This document shows, in pieces, positions 50,216-59,530 of a stretch of DNA of 64,000 bases. The notes under the pieces are model-generated. The model did no database searches, was not told the DNA's origin, and saw nothing but the letters and a program-made list of their open reading frames with translations. Position 1 is the stretch's first letter; each line of letters opens with the position of its first letter. The position numbers and the translations under genes were made by a program. This DNA comes from CAYYWP01 sp050176585 (GTDB lineage Bacteria > Desulfobacterota > Binatia > HRBIN30 > CADEER01): contig JBFXHX010000004.1 in the NCBI GenBank assembly GCA_050176585.1, positions 1 through 64,000 of the forward strand, given 5' to 3'.

Positions 50216-52543
50216 TCACAGCGTGAGCTCGTCCGGGAAGCACCAGCCCCATTTTTCCCCGGGCTCCAGCGAGCGCATGATCGGATGCCCGCTGTCCTGC
50301 CAATGCGCGCTGGCGTGCCGGTGCGGCGACGAATCGCAACAGCCGACGTGGCCGCAGCTCATGCAGATGCGCAGGTGCACCCAGCGCGACCCCAGCCGCA
50401 GGCAGTCTTCACAACCCGGCGCGCTCGGCCGGACGCGGTTGATGCGGTCGAGATGTGCGCACACTACGCCCGCCTGTGGCTGCAAGGTCACGGGCTGCGC
50501 AGTGTCGACGCGCCGGCTCGCCGCGGCTTCGTCCATCTCGGCGGCTTCGGCTTCCGACAGCGCGCCGAGGCGAAACAGCGGCGCGGCTTGCGCGAACGCG
50601 CCAGCGGCGCCGGCCATCAGGAGCTCATCACCGGGCGCGAGCACAGTATCCGGCCCCGGCGCGTCGATCTGCTGCCCCCCGCGCCGCAGGCTCTGCGCGA
50701 AGATTGCGAAGCGAGCGTCGAGGTCGAGAGCCCCCAACGCCTGCCCCGCAGCCGGCGTGCCCTCGCGGATCAACACCGTGCGGCGATCCAGACAGTCGGG
50801 GCCGAGCGTGCACTCGGCGAGCGGCCGCTGCGGCACCTCCGCGCTCCGCAGCGAGGCATACCCGTCGCGACGGATCGCGTCTTCGTGCTGGGCGATCTCG
50901 GTCGTGTCGATGTTGTACGCGCGCATGACGTCGGTGAAGAGCTGCACCACGCTTTCCAGCTCATCGGCAATGACGCGGTCCACCCCGACCCTGGCCAGCG
51001 GCTCGACCTCGGAAATGTACGGCGTCCGGACGAGAATGCGCATGGTCGGGTTCACCGTGCGCGCCACCGCCGCAATGCGCCGCGCCGTCGCCGGGTCGTC
51101 ATCGGCGATCACCAACAGCTTCGCGTGCTCCACGCCGGCGAGCTGCAAGGTGTGGAGCTTCGTCGAATCGCCGCGTACCACCGGAAGGCCCTGTGCCTCG
51201 GCCTCGTTGGCGCCGGTCGGACTGAGCGTCGTGATCAGGTACGGGATGTGCGAGCCCTGCAGGATGCGCACGAGGCGGCGCGCCGCTTCGCCATAGCCCG
51301 CGACGACGACGTGATTCTCCATGCCGGCGTGTGGCGACGGCGCCTGCGGAGACGGCTCGAGCCGCGCCGCCTGCGCGCGCTCCACCTGACGCCCGAACGC
51401 CGCGCCGACCGAGGCGAGCAGCGGCGTCGCAACCATCAGCAGCACCGTGGCCGCGATGAACACCTGCGAACCGTCTTCGCCCATCGCTGCCGGCGTGAGC
51501 CCCAGGCCGCGGCCGGCGCGCTCGAGCACGAACGAAAACTCGCCGACCTGTGCGAGCATGAGACCGGATGCGGCGGCGACGGGCAGCGGATAACCCAGCG
51601 CCAGCACGCTGCCGGCGGTCGTGAGCACCTTCACGAGGAGCACCAGCGCGACGGCGGCGAGCACGAGCACCAGGTGGCTCACCAGGAAACTCACGTCCAG
51701 CAGCATGCCCACGGACACGAAGAACACGGCGCTGAACAGGATCTGGAGCGGCAGGATCTCGCCCAGCGCGTGCTGGCTGAACTTGCTCTCGCTCACCACC
51801 AACCCGGCCAGGAAAGCGCCGAGCGACAAGCTCACGCCGGCCAGGTTGGTGAGAAACGCCGTGCCGAAGCAGATCGCGATGACCGACAAGAGGAACAGCT
51901 CCGGCGAGCAGGTGTGCGCTACTTTCTCGAGCACGACCGGCATCACCCGCCGCGCGACGAGTAGCACCACCGCGATGATCGTCCCGGCTTTCACCAGTGC
52001 CCACCCGATCGCCGCGGCCGACCCGCCGCCGGAGGCGAGCATGGGTACGAGGAGCACCATCACGACGACCGCGAGATCCTGAAAGATCAGCAGCCCGAGC
52101 GAGACCTGCCCGTACGTGGTGTTGCTCTCCCCCCGATCGGCGAGAATCTTCAGCACGATTGCCGTCGAGCTGAGTGCGACGAGAAATCCCGTGAACAGCC
52201 CCGCTCGCCAGTCGACGCCCAACGCCCAGAGCAACGCCATCACACCGACGGAGGCCGTGACCACCTGCAGCCCGCCGCCGCCGAAGATCAGCCGCTTGAT
52301 GCGGCCGAGCTTCTCCAGGCTGAACTCGATGCCGATGGTGAAGAGGAGGAGCATCACGCCGATCTCCGCCGCGGCGTTGCCCACGTCCCGGTCCTCAACC
52401 AGGCGGAGGGCGTGCGGGCCAATCACCACGCCGGCGATCAAGAAGCCGACGATGGGAACCAAGCCGAGGCGAAAACACACGTATGCGATCACCGCGGCGG
52501 CGATGACGAGGGCGAAGGTTTCGACCAGCACACCGTGGCCCAT
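50216..52543 (-). CDS. Kef-type cation/proton antiporter with C-terminal UBP zinc finger
   Basis: 775 residues. About 12 membrane helices of the CPA2 antiporter (LVPIVGFLIAGVVIGPHAL, LLLFTIGIEFSLEKL, FQDLAVVVMVLLVPML). Then a TrkA-N/RCK domain with VVVAGYGEAARRLVRIL, a TrkA-C domain (about 590-670), and last a UBP-type zinc finger (about 690-775). The latter has cysteines in CEDCLRLG, CMSCGHVGCCDSSPHRHASAHW. The finger binds free C-terminal di-glycine or is structural; its use in an antiporter is odd but recurs in bacteria. It probably exchanges K or Na for protons, gated by NAD and the extra domain. Confidence 0.93.
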   Translation of the reverse strand: MGHGVLVETFALVIAAAVIAYVCFRLGLVPIVGFLIAGVVIGPHALRLVEDRDVGNAAAEIGVMLLLFTIGIEFSLEKLGRIKRLIFGGGGLQVVTASVGVMALLWALGVDWRAGLFTGFLVALSSTAIVLKILADRGESNTTYGQVSLGLLIFQDLAVVVMVLLVPMLASGGGSAAAIGWALVKAGTIIAVVLLVARRVMPVVLEKVAHTCSPELFLLSVIAICFGTAFLTNLAGVSLSLGAFLAGLVVSESKFSQHALGEILPLQILFSAVFFVSVGMLLDVSFLVSHLVLVLAAVALVLLVKVLTTAGSVLALGYPLPVAAASGLMLAQVGEFSFVLERAGRGLGLTPAAMGEDGSQVFIAATVLLMVATPLLASVGAAFGRQVERAQAARLEPSPQAPSPHAGMENHVVVAGYGEAARRLVRILQGSHIPYLITTLSPTGANEAEAQGLPVVRGDSTKLHTLQLAGVEHAKLLVIADDDPATARRIAAVARTVNPTMRILVRTPYISEVEPLARVGVDRVIADELESVVQLFTDVMRAYNIDTTEIAQHEDAIRRDGYASLRSAEVPQRPLAECTLGPDCLDRRTVLIREGTPAAGQALGALDLDARFAIFAQSLRRGGQQIDAPGPDTVLAPGDELLMAGAAGAFAQAAPLFRLGALSEAEAAEMDEAAASRRVDTAQPVTLQPQAGVVCAHLDRINRVRPSAPGCEDCLRLGSRWVHLRICMSCGHVGCCDSSPHRHASAHWQDSGHPIMRSLEPGEKWGWCFPDELTL

Positions 52544-52635
52544 GCGTCACCCCGATGCGTCCTTAGAGCGCGCCGCGGCGACCGACGCCCCAGAGTCGGA
52601 CAGTGCTGCGCAGCCGAGCGCGCGCACGCGACCGC

Positions 52636-53271
52636 TCACGTATCCGCCGCGACCGACCCGTACAGCTTCGCGAACGGACCCCAGGTCGCATCGCGATGTC
52701 ATCCGTACTCGGCGCGCATGGCCAGCCGTTCGGCCTCTTGCCGGTCGAACAAGCCGGCGATCACCGCGAGAGCCGTGTCCATGCCGGCCGTCACATCCGA
52801 GGAGGGCGTGAACGGACCGTCCACGACCCAGCGCGCCTCGCGCACCCACCGCACGCGCCGTCCCTGCTCGGTCACGCACTGGAGGACATCTTGTTCGTCG
52901 TCGCGCGCCGGCCGTCGAGCAGACCGGTGCGCGCCAACAGCGCCGCGCCGGTACACACGGTCATCGCCACCTCGGCGGCCGCGGCCGCTCGCGCGCGCAC
53001 CAGTCGATGCGCTTTGCGTTGTCCACCTCCTCGCGGTACCGACGCCACCCGGAACGATGAGCAAGTCGAGCGGCGGGCAGTCCTCGAACCCGTACGCCAC
53101 GGCGGCCGTTGAGCCCTGCGCGCTCGGAACGGCACCGGCGCGCTGCGCGACGGTGACGACCTCGACGACGCCGGGCAGATTGCCGCACATTTCCAGCGGG
53201 CCGAACACATCCAGCAACTCGTACCCGGGAAACACCAGCGCGCCCAACCGGCGCGGTGCGCTCTCGCCCAT
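52636..53271 (-). pseudogene. Decayed DJ-1/PfpI (GATase1-like) family gene
   Basis: The family sequence is readable in three frames: LGALVFPGYELLDVFGPLEM, LLIVPGGVGT, then a shift into REVDNAKRIDW, then VAMTVCTGAALLARTGLLDGRRATTNK in another frame with the nucleophile Cys (VCTGA), then RWVREARWVVDGPFTPSSDVTAGMD and AERLAMRAEYG. A TGA replaces a usual Trp before HRDATWGPFAKLYG, ending at 52636. At least two frameshifts and one nonsense codon break it. Flanking genes are intact. Confidence 0.8.
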
Positions 53272-53460
53272 TTGTCCCTCGCGCGTCGTGGTCCGCCCTG
53301 CTCGTCGCACAAGCCGCCTCGGTCTATGTCGCCCGCCGCTTGGACGCAATCGCGCGGCCGTCGGTTTCCGGCTGCCGCAAGACCCGAGAGCGGCGCTCAC
53401 ACCGTGATGGACTGGACCGAGCGTTTGCAGTAGCGCTTGGCCGTACCGGGGGTCGAGGAG

Positions 53461-55164
53461 ATGCCCACATTCGACGCGCGCAACGGGGCGGAGCTCATCT
53501 TGGGGGTGCTCCGGCGGCACGGCGTCGAGTACATCTTCTGCTCGCCGATCGCGGTCTGGGCGCCGCTGTGGGAAGCGCTGGCGCGGCAGCGCGAATCCGC
53601 GCGCGTGGAATCGCCGCGTTATCTGAACTGCCGGCATGAGCTGCTAGCGGTTGGCCTGGCATCGGGGTTCTACAAGGCGACCGGCCGCCCGCAAGTGGTC
53701 CTGTTGCCGACCGGCCTCGGCGTGCTGAACGGGTCGATGGGCCTGCGCACGGCGATGCAGGAGCGCACGCCGATGACCGTGATCGCGCCCGACACGGCGA
53801 CATACGGAGAGGTGCCGGAGCTCGATCCCGGCCCGGAGTGGCCACAGCTGCTGATCGACCTCGCCGGACCGGCGCGCGACGGCGAAGGGTGCGTGAAGTG
53901 GGCCAAGGAGGTGAAAACCGCCGGCGGGCTCGAAGCCGACCTGCGGCGGGCGCTCTACTTTGCCGACCTGGTCCCGCGCGGGCCGACGCTGCTGAGCGTG
54001 CCGTTCGATGCACTGATGGAGCCCACGCGGCTGTCCGACCAGCCCCGCCTGGTGCCGAACGCGCTGGTGAGCGGCGGGAACAGCTTGCAGCGGGTCGCCG
54101 AGGTGCTCGCCCGCAGCGCCAATCCGATATTCATCACGGAGCACGCCGGGCGCACCGCTGATGGAGCGGCGGCGCTGCTTGGCCTCGCCGAGCATCTCGG
54201 CGCGCCCGTGTTCGAGGTGTGGGGTCCGGCCTACCACAACGTCCCGCGCTCGCACGCGATGTACGGTGGCATCGAAGTCGACGACGCGCTCGGGGCGGCC
54301 GACTGCATCGTCGTGGCCGGCTGCAACGCGCCGTGGCATCCGCCCCATCCGGGGCTGCGCGATGACTGTCAGGTGCTGGTCTTCGAGGAAGACCCGCTGC
54401 GCCCTCGCGCCGCATACTGGGGCTACCGCACCGACCTCGCCATCGCCGGCGACCTGGGGCCGAATCTCGCCGCGCTGCTCTCGCTGGTGCGCGAGCGCAT
54501 TCCCTCACCCGCGCTGGAGCGCGGCCGGCGATGGGCCGAGCGGAACCGCGCCCGCCGCGAGGCATGGCAAGCCGAGCTGGCCTCTCCGGCCGATGGCCGG
54601 GCCATTCCCGCCGCGACGCTCTTTCGCGCCCTGCACAATGCCCTACCCGAGCGGACCGCGATCGTGGACGAAATCGTCGCGCAGCTCACGTTCATGCTGC
54701 ACTGGCTGTTCGAATCGAAGCCCTTCCGGCATTATCGCGGTTGGGCGGGCGCGCTCGGGACCGGCCTGCCGACCGCCCTCGGCGTGAAGCTCGCCAACCC
54801 CAGCGATGTCGTCGTCTGTGTGATCGGCGATGGCGCGTTCTATTACAATCCAGTGCCCGCTTGCTTTGGGCTCGCGCAGCAGTACGGCCTGCCAGTGCTG
54901 GTCGTGATCTGCAACAACCAGGGGTTCGCGTCGCAGGAGTGGAACCTCGCGAAGTACTTCCCGGGCGGCGCCGCGATGCGCACGCAGCAGCAGTTTGGCA
55001 AGGTAATCGCGCCGACGCCCGAATATGCGCTCCTGCCGCAGGCGTTCGGCGGGCACGGCGAACGCGTCCTCAACGCCGCCGAGCTGGGCCCCGCTATCGC
55101 CCGGGCGCTGGCCGCGGTCCGTCGCGGGCAGCTGGCCGTGCTGGACGTGCTCGTCGAGCCCTAG
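53461..55164 (+). CDS. Thiamine-diphosphate-dependent enzyme (acetolactate synthase/benzoylformate decarboxylase-like)
   Basis: 567 residues from ATG 53461 (a TTG at 53437 is also in frame). Three-domain TPP enzyme: the N-terminal part has the activating Glu (RHELLAVGLA, E60), the central domain is Rossmann-like, and the C-terminal TPP site has GDGAFYYNPVPACFGLAQQYGLPVLVVICNN (GDG at about 456, NN at the end). The family includes acetolactate synthase, benzoylformate and oxalyl-CoA decarboxylases; the substrate is not clear. The FAD-binding middle domain of AHAS is only weakly suggested. It stands alone. Confidence 0.88.
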   Translation: MPTFDARNGAELILGVLRRHGVEYIFCSPIAVWAPLWEALARQRESARVESPRYLNCRHELLAVGLASGFYKATGRPQVVLLPTGLGVLNGSMGLRTAMQERTPMTVIAPDTATYGEVPELDPGPEWPQLLIDLAGPARDGEGCVKWAKEVKTAGGLEADLRRALYFADLVPRGPTLLSVPFDALMEPTRLSDQPRLVPNALVSGGNSLQRVAEVLARSANPIFITEHAGRTADGAAALLGLAEHLGAPVFEVWGPAYHNVPRSHAMYGGIEVDDALGAADCIVVAGCNAPWHPPHPGLRDDCQVLVFEEDPLRPRAAYWGYRTDLAIAGDLGPNLAALLSLVRERIPSPALERGRRWAERNRARREAWQAELASPADGRAIPAATLFRALHNALPERTAIVDEIVAQLTFMLHWLFESKPFRHYRGWAGALGTGLPTALGVKLANPSDVVVCVIGDGAFYYNPVPACFGLAQQYGLPVLVVICNNQGFASQEWNLAKYFPGGAAMRTQQQFGKVIAPTPEYALLPQAFGGHGERVLNAAELGPAIARALAAVRRGQLAVLDVLVEP

Positions 55165-55514
55165 CCGCGCTCCGCAAACGCGGTGCTCACATCGAAAGCC
55201 GCCGCGGCTCGTCCGCTGCGGATGTGCCGCGGCACGTTGTCGCACGCCATCGCGGCAGCGATGCCCACCAGCGGCGGTGCGGCGTCGCGGCGCTCGCCTT
55301 CGGTGAACATCGCAATGGATGTGGATTGTTGCCGCCCATCCTTTCCGGAGCGGCGCTCCGCGCCGGCATGCGGCGAGGTAGCGCGGCTACGCACGGAGCT
55401 GCCAAAGTGGACGTTAATTCCACAGACTTTTCTTCTAAACTATCGCGCGTCATCGGCTCTGGACGCAGCTGGCGCCCGCGCTTATAACCGCGATAACCGG
55501 AAGAGGAGGGCGCG
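55165..55514. other. 350-base intergenic region, no supported gene
   Basis: A minus-strand open frame from 55394 ends at 55161 and includes DNVPRHIRSGRAAAAFDVST, which looks somewhat protein-like, but there is no family match and no ribosome site. It may be a gene remnant. A GGAGCGGCGCTCC palindrome lies near 55351-55363. Confidence 0.4.
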
Positions 55515-55769
55515 ATGAGCATCATCTGGACGATCATCGTCGGCTTCGTGGTGGGCGTGGTAGCGAAGCTCGTTCATCCGGGTCGCGACAATCTGGGGTT
55601 CATCATGACGATCCTGCTCGGCATCGGCGGTTCGCTTTTGGCCACGTTTCTGGGCCAGGCGCTCGGGTTGTACCGACCCGGCGAGCCGGCCGGGTTCATC
55701 GGCGCGGTGATCGGCGCGCTCGTCTTGCTGTTCATCTACGCGCGCGTGCGCCGGCCGCGCGTCGCGTGA
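55515..55769 (+). CDS. GlsB/YeaQ/YmgE family stress-response membrane protein
   Basis: 84 residues with three hydrophobic segments and glycine-rich turns. The family pattern is IIGFVVGVVAKL and LGIGGSLLATFLGQALG, then IGAVIGALVLLFIYARVRR. It is often induced by envelope or osmotic stress; its molecular role is unknown. The start is set by GAGGAGGG. It converges with the hydroquinone reductase gene across two stem-loops. Confidence 0.9.
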   Translation: MSIIWTIIVGFVVGVVAKLVHPGRDNLGFIMTILLGIGGSLLATFLGQALGLYRPGEPAGFIGAVIGALVLLFIYARVRRPRVA

Positions 55770-55811
55770 GGCCAGCGCCCCGCGCGGCGCTGCGCATGGC
55801 GCATCGATCTC

Positions 55812-55887
55812 CCCGGCTCGGCGGACCGAGCCGGGCACGGCCCGCGCGGTGACCAGTCCCGAGCGGCACGCCACCGCGTGCCGCTCG
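55812..55887. terminator. Two perfect stem-loops between convergent genes
   Basis: CCCGGCTCGG 55812-55821 pairs with CCGAGCCGGG 55826-55835 (4-base loop). CGAGCGGCACG 55860-55870 pairs with CGTGCCGCTCG 55877-55887 (6-base loop), directly beyond the stop of the minus-strand gene. One probably serves each direction. No T-tracts. Confidence 0.65.
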
Positions 55888-55889
55888 CC

Positions 55890-56909
55890 TTACGCTGCAG
55901 AGATACTCTCTTGCCCTGGGAGCCGAGCGCGATCGTGCCGCGCCGTGAAGTCGACCACCGGCCCTTTCGGCACGATGCGCGTCGGATTTATGCGCGGGTG
56001 GCTGAGATAATAGTGGCGCTTGATGTGATCGAGGTTCACCGTCTCGGCGATGCCCGGCAGCTGGTACAGCTCGCGCGTGTAGCCCCACAGATTGGGGTAG
56101 TCCACGAGGCGGCGCAGGTTGCACTTGAAATGGGAGTAATAGACCGCGTCGAAGCGCACCAACGTCGGGAACAGACGCCAGTCGGCTTCGGTGATGCGTG
56201 AGCCGAGCAGGTAGCGCTGCCGGCCGAGGCGATCCTCAAGCTGGTCCAGGGTGAGGAACAGCGCGTCGAACGCCGTGTCGTAGGCGCGCTGCGTGGTAGC
56301 CGCGCCACACTTGTACACGCCGTCATTGACCGTTTCGTAGACGACGGCGTTCACCCGGTCGATGTCGGCGCGCAGCGGCACCGGATAGAAATCGACGCTG
56401 GCGTCCCCCCACGCATCGAACGCGCCGTTCAACATCCGCATGATCTCCGAGGATTCGTTGCTCACGATCGTGCGCGTGGTCTTGTCCCACAATACCGGTA
56501 CGGTGACCCGCCCCGTGTAGCAGGGCTCGGCTGCCGTGTAGACCTGGTGCAGGTAGTCCGCCCCGTTCACGCTATCCCGCGTGGCACCAGGCGTGGCCGC
56601 CCCCTCCGCGCCGGCGAACACCCAGCCGTTCTCGCCCATGTACGGTTCGACCACCGAGACGGAGATGAGGTTCTCCAACTTCTTGAGCTTGCGGTACGCG
56701 AGCGCACGGCACGCCCAGGGGCAGGCGAGGGAGACATAGAGGTGATAACGCTCGGGCTCCGCCTTGAATCCGCGGCCACCGGTCGGGCCGGGCCGGCCAT
56801 CGGCGGTCACCCAATTGCGGAACTGGGACTCGGCGCGGACGAAATTTCCGGCGCGGTTCTCAGTCTCGTACGGGCGCGCTTGCCATACGCCGTCAACGAG
56901 CACACCCAT
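55890..56909 (-). CDS. Glutathionyl-hydroquinone reductase
   Basis: 339 residues; Xi-class glutathione transferase (YqjG/PcpF type). The catalytic Cys is in the family motif ACPWAC; preceding it are RFxNWV-like FRNWVTADG and RYHLYVSLACPW. The C-terminal domain has DRVNAVVYETVNDGVYKCG, LLGSRITEADWRLFPTLVRFD and HYYLSHPRINPTRIVPKGP, all conserved. It reduces glutathionyl-hydroquinones. No other quinone-degradation gene is adjacent. The start is preceded by GAGAGGG. Confidence 0.95.
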   Translation of the reverse strand: MGVLVDGVWQARPYETENRAGNFVRAESQFRNWVTADGRPGPTGGRGFKAEPERYHLYVSLACPWACRALAYRKLKKLENLISVSVVEPYMGENGWVFAGAEGAATPGATRDSVNGADYLHQVYTAAEPCYTGRVTVPVLWDKTTRTIVSNESSEIMRMLNGAFDAWGDASVDFYPVPLRADIDRVNAVVYETVNDGVYKCGAATTQRAYDTAFDALFLTLDQLEDRLGRQRYLLGSRITEADWRLFPTLVRFDAVYYSHFKCNLRRLVDYPNLWGYTRELYQLPGIAETVNLDHIKRHYYLSHPRINPTRIVPKGPVVDFTARHDRARLPGQESISAA

Positions 56910-57286
56910 AGTGCCCTCTCCTCACAATGGCCTCCGCGATCATCAGTATTGCGCCGGCGCGAGCCTTCCGCGCGCCCGCACCGCGTGAATAGCAAGGGCA
57001 GCGCCCGTCGGTCGAGACGCGATCGCGCCCGCGTGCTCGTCATCTCCCGCACGCGATTTCCACGCCGGGCCGCCGCCGCGGTGAGATTCACAGCGGAGCG
57101 TGTCCGCCGTTCGCCGCCGTGCAATGCGTCCGGTTTTCGGACGCCCGCGATCCGACCGCGCCCGCCCACGCGGCGGTTGCGGCGTCGCGAACGTGTGGTC
57201 GCGGTTGGCGCGCGCGTTGCACGAAGACGGAGCCGACGGGCAAGCCGCGGCGCGGCCGAGAGCCAACGCCGGATGGGAGCACAGCG
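56910..57286. other. 377-base divergent intergenic region
   Basis: It separates the hydroquinone reductase (minus) and the dioxygenase (plus). The frames across it are Arg-rich and show no family. Promoters for both should lie here, but no clear boxes were found. Confidence 0.45.
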
Positions 57287-58075
57287 ATGAGCGACACGGC
57301 GCGTATGCCGGCCATCTTTTTTGGCCACGGCAATCCGATGAATGCGATCCAGCACAACGACTGGACGCGCGAGTGGAGCAACGTCGGCAAGACCATGCCG
57401 CGGCCGCGGGCGATCGTGTCGATCTCCGCCCACTGGTACGTCCCAGGAATTGCGGTGACCGCGGTGGATCAGCCGCGCACCATCTACGACTTCGGGGGTT
57501 TTCCGAACTCCCTCTACCGCGCGACCTATCCCGCCCCGGGCGAGCGCGCGCTCGCCGCGCGCGTGCAGGCGCTGCTGTCGCCGGCAGAGGTCGCCGCCGA
57601 CCACCGCTGGGGCTTGGACCACGGCACCTGGTCGGTGCTGCGCCATGTATTCCCGGACGCCGACATTCCAGTGGTCCAGCTGAGCCTGGATGCAACCCGC
57701 CCTGCGGGCTTTCACTACGCGCTCGCCGCTCGGCTCGTCCCGCTGCGGGCGGAAGGCGTGCTGATCATGGGCACCGGCAACCTGGTGCACAACCTGCACA
57801 CGTACAGCTGGGGGGTGCAGCTGTCCGGCCCGTTCCCCTGGGCCGCCAAGTTCGAACGCGAAGCGCGCCAACTCATCGAAGCGAAGGATAACCTCGCGCT
57901 GGTCCACTACGACGACGCGCTCGGCGAGGAAGCCCGTCTGGCTGTACCCACGCCCGACCACTTCCTTCCGCTGCTGTACGTGCTTGCCCAACGCCAAGAG
58001 GACGAGCCCGTCACGTTTCCGGTCGAGGGCATGGACGGCGGTTCCGTGTCGATGCTCGCCGTCTGTGTCGGTTGA
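57287..58075 (+). CDS. ygiD: 4,5-DOPA dioxygenase extradiol-type (YgiD family)
   Basis: 262 residues from ATG 57287. LigB-type extradiol ring-cleavage fold: MPAIFFGHGNPMNAI (His metal ligand), ISAHWYVPGIAVT (second His), WGLDHGTWSVLRHVFPDADIPVVQLS (in part) and GTGNLVHNLHT. E. coli YgiD opens L-DOPA. The family binds zinc or iron. The longer frame to 57119 is not family-like. Confidence 0.92.
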   Translation: MSDTARMPAIFFGHGNPMNAIQHNDWTREWSNVGKTMPRPRAIVSISAHWYVPGIAVTAVDQPRTIYDFGGFPNSLYRATYPAPGERALAARVQALLSPAEVAADHRWGLDHGTWSVLRHVFPDADIPVVQLSLDATRPAGFHYALAARLVPLRAEGVLIMGTGNLVHNLHTYSWGVQLSGPFPWAAKFEREARQLIEAKDNLALVHYDDALGEEARLAVPTPDHFLPLLYVLAQRQEDEPVTFPVEGMDGGSVSMLAVCVG

Positions 58076-58326
58076 GCTCTGGTGACCGGGAGCACGCGCC
58101 GCCGCGGCGCGATGTCGGTCCACGGCGGTTCGAGCCGTGACACGGGCGCGGCGCTTGTGCTTGCTGCGTTTGCGCCCGGCTCGGTCGCGACGTTGACGGA
58201 TTCCGTCGCGGCGGGGTAGTCGCTAGCGGCTGGCGGCCACGACGGCGCTGTCGCGCTGGGGCGCGCTGCCCACTCGTGCCGATCGCGAACCAAGCGGCGC
58301 GTTCACAGATAAGGAGATGGCGAAGT

Positions 58327-59082
58327 ATGGGCAGACTGGAGAAGCGGGTGGCGGTGCTCACCGGAGGCGCCAAGGGCATCGGGCGGGCGTATGCGCGGGG
58401 ACTCGCCCGCGAGGGCGCGGACGTAGCGATCGTGGACATCGATCGCGCTGCAGCGGAGAAGGTGGCGGAAGAAGTGCGCGGGCTCGGCCGGCGCGCGCTG
58501 GCCATCGAATGCGACGTGACGAATCGCGCCGCGGTCAACGCCATGGGGCAGCGGGTGATCGACGAATTCGGCGCGATCCACGCCCTGGTGAACAATGCGG
58601 GCGTGTACCCGCTGCAGCCCTGGACGGAGATCGAGGAAGACGAGTGGGACCGCGTGTTGGCGATAAACCTGAAGTCCTGCTTTCTCTGCGCGCGCGCCGT
58701 CTATGCGGCGATGAAACGGCAGGGTTACGGCAAGATCGTGAACATCTCCTCCGACGTCGTCGTGATCGGCACGCCGATGATCCTGCACTATGTGAGCGCC
58801 AAAGCCGGGGTCATCGGCTTCACGCGGGCGCTGGCGCGCGAAGCCGGCCCGGACGGCATCCGGGTGAACGCGATCCTGCCCGGGCTCACCGTGACCGATA
58901 CGGTGATGCGGAGCCTCGGCGACAGCGACGAGTACTTCAACCGCATCGTCGAGCGGCAGTGCATACCCGGCCGGGAGCAGCCCGAAGATCTCGTGGGAGC
59001 GATGCTGTACTTCTGCTCCCCTGAGTCCGACTTCGTCACCGGCCAGGCCCTGGCCGTGAATGGCGGCTTCAACATGTGGTGA
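58327..59082 (+). CDS. Short-chain dehydrogenase/reductase (classical SDR)
   Basis: 251 residues from ATG 58327 behind AAGGAGATGG. TGGAKGIGRA is the NAD(P)-binding Gly motif, NNAG the structural one, and the catalytic set is Ser (NISSD), Tyr and Lys (YVSAK). An Asp after the second strand (IVDIDRA) suggests NAD preference. The C-terminus VTGQALAVNGGFNMW is typical of FabG-like SDRs. The substrate cannot be named. The 251-base upstream gap holds no gene. Confidence 0.94.
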   Translation: MGRLEKRVAVLTGGAKGIGRAYARGLAREGADVAIVDIDRAAAEKVAEEVRGLGRRALAIECDVTNRAAVNAMGQRVIDEFGAIHALVNNAGVYPLQPWTEIEEDEWDRVLAINLKSCFLCARAVYAAMKRQGYGKIVNISSDVVVIGTPMILHYVSAKAGVIGFTRALAREAGPDGIRVNAILPGLTVTDTVMRSLGDSDEYFNRIVERQCIPGREQPEDLVGAMLYFCSPESDFVTGQALAVNGGFNMW

Positions 59083-59152
59083 GGCAGGTACACAGAGCTG
59101 CCATCTGCGGGTAGCCGCGCCGGTCGCAGCCGACTGTTCCCGGCACGGCGCA

Positions 59153-59530
59153 CTAGAAGCACAGCGATAGGCCGACGATGGGAGCGCCGGTCCACAGCAT
59201 GGAGGCGAGGGCGGCGGCGGTGCTACCCACCCCCGCGGCAAGGAGAAAGCGCATGTGGCGCGGCGAGCTGCGCCATAGTCGCCGCAGTTGGTACCAGAGC
59301 CAAGCCAGCAGGATCCCGATTGCGACGACGTGCGCGATCCACAACACGATGAGCACGGCGCGGTGGATGGCGACCGGGCCGACCATCATGCGATCCCAGC
59401 CGAGCTCGCAGCCCATCGACCGCACGGCGTAGAGGATCACCAGGGCCCACACCCAAATTATGACCGCCAGACCGATCAGCAGCAGGGTCGCCCCGTGCTC
59501 CCAGGCCGTGGCTCTCATCGCATGACGCAT
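59153..59530 (-). CDS. Small membrane protein of unknown function
   Basis: 125 residues (or 121 from the ATG at 59518). Three hydrophobic helices: about 14-36 (ATLLLIGLAVIIWVWALVIL), about 51-79, and about 94-122. The loop between the first two has EHxG-like GCELGWDRMMVGPVAIH. No family recognised. The hydrophobic frame ends without known partners. The upstream DNA holds further hydrophobic fragments out of frame, so it may be part of a decayed locus. Confidence 0.6.
   Translation of the reverse strand: MRHAMRATAWEHGATLLLIGLAVIIWVWALVILYAVRSMGCELGWDRMMVGPVAIHRAVLIVLWIAHVVAIGILLAWLWYQLRRLWRSSPRHMRFLLAAGVGSTAAALASMLWTGAPIVGLSLCF

Noticed and set aside
50186..51964. 592-codon plus-strand frame over the Kef-type antiporter
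   Set aside because: Antisense His/Arg-rich composition, no family signal, and the antiporter is clearly coding.
56807..58123. 438-codon minus-strand frame over the dioxygenase gene
   Set aside because: Runs antisense to the intact YgiD-like gene and into the neighbouring reductase.
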